DNA from: Lichina pygmaea
Taxonomy: Eukaryota; Ascomycota; Lichinomycetes; Lichinales; Lichinaceae
Reading direction: 5' to 3'
Assembly: GCA_963422465.1 (NCBI GenBank)
Contig: OY730170.1
Coordinates: 2,108,001-2,172,000 of the forward strand
DNA length: 64,000 nucleotides
Below are positions 56,767-64,000 of this stretch, piece after piece. The notes below the pieces were generated by a model. It did not search any database and was not told the DNA's origin. It worked only from the letters and a program-made list of their open reading frames with translations. A program made the translations under genes and the position numbers. Numbering within the stretch: the stretch's first letter is position 1; the number at the start of each line of letters is the position of its first letter.

Positions 56767-58559
56767 TGAGTTACTCCACACTTAACCTTCTCCAGTACAA
56801 TGTCCAGAAAAGCCAGACATGCCAAGAACTTCTACTGGCAAACCCTAGACTACAGGAAGTGGACATCATCACTCTGCAAGAACCCTGGAAAAACCCCCAC
56901 CAAGAATCAAGCATCTCTACAACATTCTCAGCCTTCTACCCTTTACAAAGCCAGGAGCTAGGGAGAACACTTGTTCTTGTTAACAGAAGAATTTTGCGGT
57001 CATCTATAAGCCTAATTTTCTGGAGTAAAGATCTAGTCTCCTTGGAGATAAGAGTTCAAACAAAGTCATTCTGGATCCACAACCTCTATTTCACACCCAC
57101 AAGCCAAAGGAACTATAGAGAGTCAGCTCAGACTCTTCTAGACCTACTGGAACAAGCTATCCAAAAAGAGGGTGAACATTTTTTTTATTTATTTGGTTCT
57201 TACACTGATAGTAGCTTTTCAGCCATGCAGATCTTCTAGCTAAGAGTGATTTTCTTCAGAAAACCTTTCGAGAAATAAAAACTGAAGTCTGGGGGTGACT
57301 AGAGGATGTAGCAAAAGAAAATCTTGTAGTGACTGGTAGAAAGAAGACTTCTAGATATTAGAGTGTGAATAGTGCAGTTTGAAAGCCAGATTAAACTGGT
57401 TCAGTCTTTTCAAAGACATGAACCAGTATAGAAACTTCTGTAGAAGCTCTGGGTTTGAAATAATAGAAGTGAAATCTTGAGAATTAAAAGGAGCTTGCTG
57501 TCTTTGACAAGAGGGTGAATATATTCTCCTGACAGGCTCAAATCTCCACCACCCAAGTTGGTCAAAGTCAAGCTAGCTATACTCAGAACTGGCCTTATCC
57601 TTCAAGAACCTAACAGACAAATAGGGACTAGAGCTGGCAATAGCTCCCTACACACCAACAAGAGCAAGAACTTTTCTAGAACCACCTTCATCAGCAATTG
57701 ATCTTTCTTTTATTTCAAGTTCTTTACTTAATTCTCTTTTTTACTCACAAATTAACATGAGATTCCACACAGAGTCAGACCACAGACCAGTGCACACAAT
57801 TCTCAGTCTGGAGACTCCAAGAAAAACCAGAACAGACAAAAAGAACTGGAGAACTCTGGATGCTAGTCAAGCAAGACAAGAAGCTGATAACCTACCACCT
57901 ATTCCATCTCTAATTAGCAAGAAAGAAGTGGATGATTACCTGGAAAGACTGGACAAAACTCTCCAAGAAATTGCAAACAAGACAACCCAACCTTGCAAAG
58001 AGTCCAGGTATGCAGTACCATGGTGGAACCAGGGTATCAAAGAAATAATCCAGGAGGAAAGAAAATTAAGAAGAAAAGTACTCCAAGGCCAAGAGGAAAC
58101 CACCAGACTAGAGGAGATAACTAAAAAGAAAAAGAGTCTGATCAGACAAGCCAAAAGAAAGACATTCAGAACACATCTCCACCAGCTAGCAGAAACCCAG
58201 GACTACTGGAGAATTGCCAAATAGGGAAAAGAAAAAGCCGGCAAAGTTCCTGACCTACCAATAGTCCCAGAACTTATACAACAACAAGGACAGCTGGCAA
58301 AGTCTTTTGAAGAGAAAACAGAAGCTTTCAGGACTCAATTCTTCCCTCTTCCCCTACAGCCAGAGCCAGAGGAACAGGACCTGCCAGAAGAAACCCAGGA
58401 ATGGCAACTATCTCAAGAAGTCTCCAAGGAAGAAGTACAAGAGGTTCTAAAGAAGAAAAAACCTCTCTCAGCACCAGGCCAAGATACTCTACCAAATGGA
58501 TTTCTAAGAGCACTGGGAGACTCTTTCAACAAAAGAATTGCTAAGGTTTTGGAGGCTTG
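56766..58559 (+). pseudogene. ORF2 5' part of LINE D: endonuclease and start of RT
   Basis: MSYSTLNLLQYNVQKSQ opens the AP-like endonuclease. EPWKNPH, VSLEIRVQTKSFWIHNLYFT and TESDHRPVHT follow, with the catalytic SDH. After a linker rich in K/E, the sequence reaches KKPLSAPGQDTLPNGFLRAL (start of RT), where element A3 cuts it. An alpha LINE end at 57180-57508 also interrupts it. This copy keeps the tryptophan (ISLIFWSKD) that L1 has lost. Confidence 0.85.
57180..57508 (-). mobile_element. LINE alpha 3' end, strongly 5'-truncated, in LINE D
   Basis: 329 bp: tail, 3' UTR and the last codons of ORF2. The target duplication is AAGAGGGTGAACAT / AAGAGGGTGAATAT (57166-57179 and 57509-57522). It shows that alpha LINEs were active after the beta copy was in place. 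Confidence 0.92.
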
Positions 58560-58913
58560 TGTGAAAGGCTGGGCCGGGTTCACACAGAAGCCGGTATGGT
58601 CTGTTGCTTCGCAGGGCGGATTCTAGACAGGGACTTGGTAGAGGAATAGCCAGGTGGGGTAACTCTCCTGTGCTATTATCTCAGTATGATGTGTGCATGT
58701 GTGTTCAGCCTGGAGAGCTAATCTCTCCGGGCCCTTTGGGGAGTCTTTATACAGATGCCCCAAGGGGGGGGGTCTCCTTGAGAGGTATCATCTTTTTGTG
58801 TGGACGAGCTCCTTGCTTAGGGACTGCTTGTCCACCAGATTGGTCGGATGTTGTTCTGTATGACTAACACTCCTCCCTCACTTACCTGGGCTGTTCCAGC
58901 CTAGACCTTAACA
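58560..58913 (-). repeat. 3' LTR of A3
   Basis: A 354-bp LTR, close in length and sequence to the 5' LTR of A1, read in the opposite direction, with a single damaged copy of the GGACGAGC palindrome near 58801. Confidence 0.85.
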
Positions 58914-59037
58914 CTATCCCCTCCCTCCAAGGATTCTGTCCCCAGATCCTTTTCGTTCCTGCTCCTCTTTTGTCATGAACTGAGATCAGACAACTTGAAC
59001 TTATTGTCGCAGTTCTCTTTCTTGTCACATTGGCAAA

Positions 59038-59547
59038 ATAGGCAAGGAATCAAAAATCACATGTGGTGCTTGTCGTCATGACCACGCCAAGTGTGTCGTG
59101 AGCTCCGCATCATCTTTTTGTTGTCAGTGTGTTGAGAAAGGTCATCGCTGTGACCTTCATCTCTCGGAATCAGAATGGAGGAAGATGGAACTTGAGTGTG
59201 AGCAGCTTGAGGCTCAGCTGCGAGAGACCAATAACCAATTGTCAAAGTTGCTTCCCTGGCAGATCTGTCTCCGCCAGCAGCTGGGTCATCTCTCTCAGAA
59301 AGAGGCTGATGCCATCTGTCGTGAGCTGTCAGCCATCAAGGATCAAGAGTCCCTTGATGCTCAGAAGCAGGAGGCTCTCCATGTTATTTGCGAACAGGAG
59401 GCCAGTCAGGCTGCTGCTCCACTGTCCTTTGCGGATGTCTTCTCCTCAGAGACTTTGGCTTCTCTCAAGCTGTTGTCCCTGTCAGACCTGGTCGCTGCAG
59501 GTTTGCTTGGTGGTAATCCACCAGCTTCTGGTTCATCACAGGGCTGA
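59038..59547 (+). pseudogene. antisense zinc-cluster/coiled-coil frame of element A3
   Basis: A frame opposite to pol, starting near the 3' LTR. It shows the full six-cysteine pattern C-x2-C-x6-C-x8-C-x2-C-x6-C (C-G-A-C ... C ... C-Q-C ... C), the charged helix SEWRKMELECEQLEAQL, and the SSQG C-terminus, in the same order as in A1 and A2. All six cysteines survive in this decayed element. The start is not decided. Confidence 0.7.
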
Positions 59548-59599
59548 AGTTCTCGGTTGGTTCCCACGAATTCTCCTCTTCATCAAAACCTAACCACTT

Positions 59600-62500
59600 C
59601 ACCAGGTACTCAGTTTTCTGTCTGTTTCTCTGACTATCCAGAATTCTTTTGACATCATACTCTTCTTTGTTGTCCTTGAAGTTCCATTCTGTCTTGATCT
59701 CTGTGTTGCTGGGTGCTGGTTCAAGCAGCAAGATGTGGAATACTCAGTGTATCCTTGCTTTTCGTGGTAGTCTCAGTTGATAGTTGACTTTCCCAGTGCA
59801 CTTCTTGATTTCGAATAGTCTGATTTGTACATGGTCCAGCTTTTTGCTTGGTTGCTTCGAGCGCAGGTTTTTTGTTGATAGGTAGACCTTATCCCCCCTT
59901 TCCAGAGTTGGTCCCTTCAACCTTTTGTCGTGTAATCAGCAGGTGGTGGTGTTCTGGGCATAGTTGATTGTTGTTTTCATGATCTTGTGCATAGCAGCAA
60001 GTTTATCAACATTGACAACATTGCCTTCTGCTGTTGCCTGCCATTGGGGGTTTCTTCCGTAGTTCGCAAAGAACGGTGTTGTCCCTGTCACACTGTGTTG
60101 CTGGTTGTTGTACGCAAACTGTGCTATTGGTAGCAGTTCCACTCAGTTATCCTGCTGGTGGTTGATGTAGTGTTGTAGATACTGCTCCATCATCTGGTTT
60201 GTCTGCTCAGTTTGTCTGTCAGTTTGTGGGTGGTAGGCTGTTGACATCCTTGTATTAATGCCAAGTTGCCTTGTCCACATGTTCCAGAATTTTGAGGTGA
60301 AGAGTTTGTCTTGATCTGAGATGATTATTTTGGTAGCCCTCGGTGGCTTACCAGCTCTTTGAGTAGAATGTTCACAAGTTTGTTTGCAGTTCCTGACTCT
60401 TTCCACAGGACCAGGTGAGTGTATTTGATGAGCTTGTCAACAACCACCAAAATGCTATCATATACCACCTTTGTTGCTGGGTCTATTGACTTTGGCAACT
60501 TGACCACAAAATCCATCATGATAGTTTCCCATAGTGCCTTGGGTAGGTCTATTTGCTGTGCCTGCCTGTAGGGCTTATGTCTTGATGGTTTGTTCTTCGC
60601 ACACTGTTCGCAGTTGTGAATGAACTCTGTCACCTTGCACTTCATTCTGTTGAAGTGGTAGTTCCTTTGGATTTTCTCCAAGGTTTTATCTTGCCTGGGG
60701 TGTCTGTGCAAAGGCCTGTCATGGTGCCTCCAGATCACCTCCTCTTGTGCTCTTTCTGGCACAATTTCCTTTTTGTTTGCCACCTTGTGGCCAAGGGTAA
60801 GGAGTGGACTCTTTGTTTCAGTTGTTGCCAGTTGGGGTTGGGTATAGACCAGGGTTTGTCCTTTTGTCACTAGGATTGGGTGTTCCTCTGTTGTTTTCTT
60901 GTCCATCAGGTCTGGTCGCCTGCTGAGTGTGTCCACTTGAGCATTTTTGGTGCCCTTCCAGTAGAGGATTTGAAAGTTGTATGATGCCAACAACTCTGCC
61001 TATCAAACTTGTCATCAGTTTAGCTTCTTTGTTGTTGTGAAGTAAGCTAAGTTCTTGTGGTCTGAGTACACATCTACCATGTATTTTGCCCCCTCCAAGT
61101 AAGGCCTCCATTCTTGGAATGTGTCAACAATTGCTAACAACTTTTTGTCATGAACATCATACCTCAGTTCTGGGCCAGAGAACTTTCTTGATCAGTACGC
61201 GACAGGGTGTAAGTGGTTGTTGGTGTCTGGTTGACACAAGCAGGATCCCAATGCTTGGTCTGAGGCATCAGTCTCCAAAATAATCCTCTTCTTGGGGTCA
61301 AATGATGCCAAAATAGGTGTGGAGATGAATTTGTTCTTCAACTCCTGGAAGGCCACTTGTTGGCTCTCCCCCCACCTGAAAGATTTGTTCTTTCTGGTTA
61401 ACTCTGTCAAGACTGCTGCTGTTCTTGAGTAGTCCTTGATGAATCATCAGTAGAAGTTTGCAAATCCTAGGAAGGATTGTACTTCTTTGAGGTTTTTGAG
61501 TGTTGGCCAGTCTTGTACTGCTGCTGTCTTTGTGTTGTCTATTCAGATTCCTTCTGTTGTTAGGATCAACCCCAAATATTCCACTTCTTTTGTGTGGAAA
61601 ACACTCTTATCAAGCTGTAACCTCATGCCTACTTTCTGGAGTGTATGTAGGATCTTCTTGACATACTGTTTATACTCCTCCAAGGTTCCATTGGTGTATA
61701 CCAAGACATCGTTGATGTAGGCAGTGACAAATATGTCCAGGTATTATCAGAGGACAGTGTTAATAAGTGATTGGAATGTCGCTGGTGTATTCGTAAGGCT
61801 GAATGGCATCACAATATACTTGTAATGCCTGTACCTTGTACGAAAGACTATCTTCCATTCTTCACTGTCTTTCATCCTAACCAGGTTGAAAGTGCCTCAA
61901 ATATTGAACTTGGTAAACTATTTGGCTTCTTGGATCCAGTCTTGGATTTCTGATATCAATAGCAGCGGGTAACAGTTTTTCACCATGATCATATTTAGCT
62001 GCTGATAATCAACACACAGTCGAAGTTTGCTGTCTTTCTTTGGCACAAACAATATTGGGTATCCAGCCGGTGATGTTGAAAGTCTTATGAACTCTTTCGC
62101 TAGATTCTTGTCCAGGTAGTCTCTCAGGGCCTCAAGCTCTTTCGCTGACAGAGTGTAGATAGGGCTGTGTGTGGGTTTTTTTCTGTCTTCCAGTGGAATC
62201 TCATAGTCCCACTGTTGATGTTCCAGTAGCGTTGTGATCATTGTTTCTTCAAACATCTCCTGGTATTCTTTATACTCACTTGGCAACTGCGGTGCCTGAG
62301 TCTTGCCCACAGTGTCTTGCGTGGTGCAAAGTTGTTGTGTTCGGGGTTTCATCCAGGCGACACAGGCCTCCCCGCACTGGTGGTGTTTCTTCCACTGTGT
62401 CAGTGAGATTTCTTTGATTGTCACTCCTGGTTCTGACTTGACCAGTGTCTTATCCGGAAAGACTAGTTGCCTTCTTTTCCAGTCAATCCTTGGGTTTTGT

Positions 62501-62994
62501 TTTTCCAACCACGGAAGTCCCAATATAACTTCGTGTAGTATTCAGACCAAGTCAAATTCCTCTGTTCTGATTGTCATGCCATGGACACTCAGTCTCAGGC
62601 TCTTGGTCTCCTTTGTCACTTGTCCTTCATCTTTGGAGAGTGGTGTTCTGTTCACTACTGTCAATTGGTAAGGGTCTTTCTTGCCTTGGACTGGAACCTT
62701 GTTTCTTCTGGCAAAGCTTTCTGACATGAAGTTGCCAGTTGCACCAGAGTTGATTATAGCCTTAGCCAACCACCCATTGACTCTGATCTTGATGTGAAAG
62801 TGCAGGCTGCAGGCTGTCATGTCAAGGCTCAGCTTGACTTCTTCCTCCCGGGGTGTTGTCTTGCCTGCTCTTCCGACCCCAGTTTTGAAGAGTGCTGCTA
62901 GTTTTTTAAGCTGCCTAGGCTCTGGGCCTGACGCTCTACCGTGTGTTGTTTGCATTGTGTGGTGAGGCATCGTTCCCACAGGTCTTGGTTGCAA
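59600..62994 (-). pseudogene. pol of element A3
   Basis: From right to left: a protease (NSGATGNF), RT, RNase H (ETDASDQALGSCLCQPD), integrase HHCC (HHDRPLHRHPRQ ... CEQCAKNKPSRHK) and DDE core ([17 protein letters not shown]), and a chromodomain (DVKRILD, EYLVKWLGFDEEENSWEP). It is decayed with many breaks. Confidence 0.83.
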
Positions 62995-63097
62995 TCATCT
63001 TGTTCAGGGTTGACCCTTTGGATGTGCATATTCCATCATGCTTCCACCTCGGACTCTGGGAACCACATCTTCCTTCTTTTCTCTAGAAGGTGTTCCT

Positions 63098-63974
63098 TCG
63101 ACAGACGACTACCGTGTACGCTACAGCCTGAAGCCAGCCCCACAGCTGGTGGATGTGAAGTCTAGGCGTCTGATAGAGCACCTCTGGAGTAGTCAAGAGG
63201 AGTTCTCGTCATGTCACCCTCCTAGCAGAGTCTCCAGCTAACGTGTGAGGATCTGCTAGGGGGGGAGTGGCCTTGGCACTGCGGTGTTGTTAATCGAACA
63301 CAGACCACCTGTTAAAGAAGGAGAGTGGTCGTACGAGGAGACGTCGCTGCTCCAGTGCCTAAGGGCTGTGTGATAGCCAAAGTGCTGGCTTGATGGTTTT
63401 GCCTAAGGCCTTGCCACGAAGTCTCTTCGTACAATCCACAATCTGGGGCCAGGGGACTAGGTTATCCAGTGGGCCAACAGGTGCAACCAGGGCCCCACAG
63501 GCGACAGTGGACCAAGGAGAACTTCTCCCTACTTGGTTAGTGGGCTGGAAAGGCAGCCCTGCAGGTGCTGGCACGGCCTGCAGGGTCTGTAAGGCCTACG
63601 AGGCATGGTCGGCCTTTGTACAAGAGATCTGCGAAGGTAACGTGAAACAGTTAATAACTGCGAGGTGTGGCATATAATGGCAGTGACGGAGGTAGGGTCT
63701 GGGCCTACTACGAGACTGTCTATATGGCCCGAGAGGACGGATGCGCATGCCGGTTCGTACGGAGTGCAGGCTTAGACTGCAAACAACAAGCTCAGGGAGC
63801 AAACTACAGTTGGAGCGTGGGCTCTGGGCTGGTGACCCAGCGCTCCGAAGCAGGATCCCAGGGGTGAGCATGTACAGCGGAGTGCAAGAGACCTCGGGAC
63901 TGTGGGAAAGTGTGGTAGAGACCCTGTGGGGGGGTGCCAACTCTACACTATGTTCTGGCATAGTACGACTGTGG
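63098..63974 (+). repeat. unknown repeat E, copy 2, 5'-truncated
   Basis: It matches 24254-24933 plus 25533-25732 of copy 1 without the solo LTR. It starts in the frame DYRVRYSLKPAPQLVDVKSR, includes the G run after the stop, and ends at the same point, ACGACTGTGGCT. The two copies differ mainly by transitions. The last 26 bases of the window (63975-64000) follow it and are not identified. Confidence 0.75.
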
Positions 63975-64000
63975 CTACTGGCCTCACCAACAGAATCTTC

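Larger units (their letters stand above)
53699..58559 (+). mobile_element. LINE beta copy 'D', 5' end to RT, with three insertions
   Basis: The 5' UTR begins with AAAGGACCATCACTT directly after a truncated copy C. ORF1 (about 54357-56765) is interrupted by a SINE (54901-55341) and a LINE fragment (55477-56017). ORF2 (from 56765) is interrupted by an alpha LINE end (57180-57508). The copy is cut at the start of the RT by element A3. Outside the insertions the frames are fairly well kept. Confidence 0.87.
58560..63097 (-). mobile_element. Ty3/gypsy chromovirus A3, 3' LTR and pol, gag and 5' LTR missing
   Basis: A decayed family A element on the minus strand. The 3' LTR (58560-58913) has one U3 palindrome. 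The antisense zinc-cluster frame, pol (chromodomain, integrase, RNase H, RT, protease from left to right) and the region just after gag are present. At 63097 it joins repeat E, and no gag or 5' LTR follows. It is broken with many breaks (more than ten). It is closer to A1 than to A2. Confidence 0.87.

Overview
The window looks like a transposon-packed stretch of a filamentous ascomycete (Pezizomycotina) nuclear genome. The evidence is a three-exon host gene with short GT-AG introns and GAACTGAC-type branch sites, Ty3/gypsy chromoviruses, and Tad/I-like LINEs with zinc-knuckle ORF1 proteins. Repeat copies differ mostly by C/T and G/A transitions. CG dinucleotides are scarce in the repeats but common in the host gene, which suggests RIP and/or decay of methylated CpG. 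I cannot name the species.

Layout. 1-2100: 5' part of a chromovirus of family B (minus strand). 2101-16904: LINE pieces split by a decayed family A chromovirus (A1, 3115-9399) and by a solo LTR that itself holds a young, well preserved family A element (A2, 9680-16037). 16905-21331: the only host island, carrying one TRF4/Cid14-type poly(A) polymerase gene (17383-20238). 21332-31698: LINEs inserted in LINEs, a SINE, and an insertion in which an unknown repeat (here called E) is fused to a LINE 3' end. 32110-50953: two long minus-strand LINEs placed one after the other on the same target site; the first is split by a family B chromovirus (B2, 34469-41065) and by a truncated LINE carrying a SINE. 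51312-58559: a SINE, then two plus-strand LINEs of a second subfamily with three further insertions. 58560-63097: a decayed family A element (A3, minus strand). 63098-63974: a second copy of repeat E.

The most interesting signal is in the chromoviruses. Four copies from two diverged families carry, between the end of pol and the 3' LTR and on the opposite strand, a small gene for a Gal4-type six-cysteine zinc-cluster protein followed by a coiled-coil-like segment. The U3 part of each LTR carries short palindromic repeats, usually in tandem, whose sequence is family-specific but whose place is always just upstream of the sense TATA box. In family B an antisense TATA box faces the small gene. 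Together these parts look like a self-encoded regulator with its own operators in a two-way LTR promoter; this circuit is inference. Both families also show primer-binding sites complementary to the predicted RNA 5' end, the mark of Tf1/sushi-type self-priming. Separately, a roughly 436-bp SINE with a tRNA-like head shares its 3' tail with the LINEs, a likely SINE/LINE partnership.
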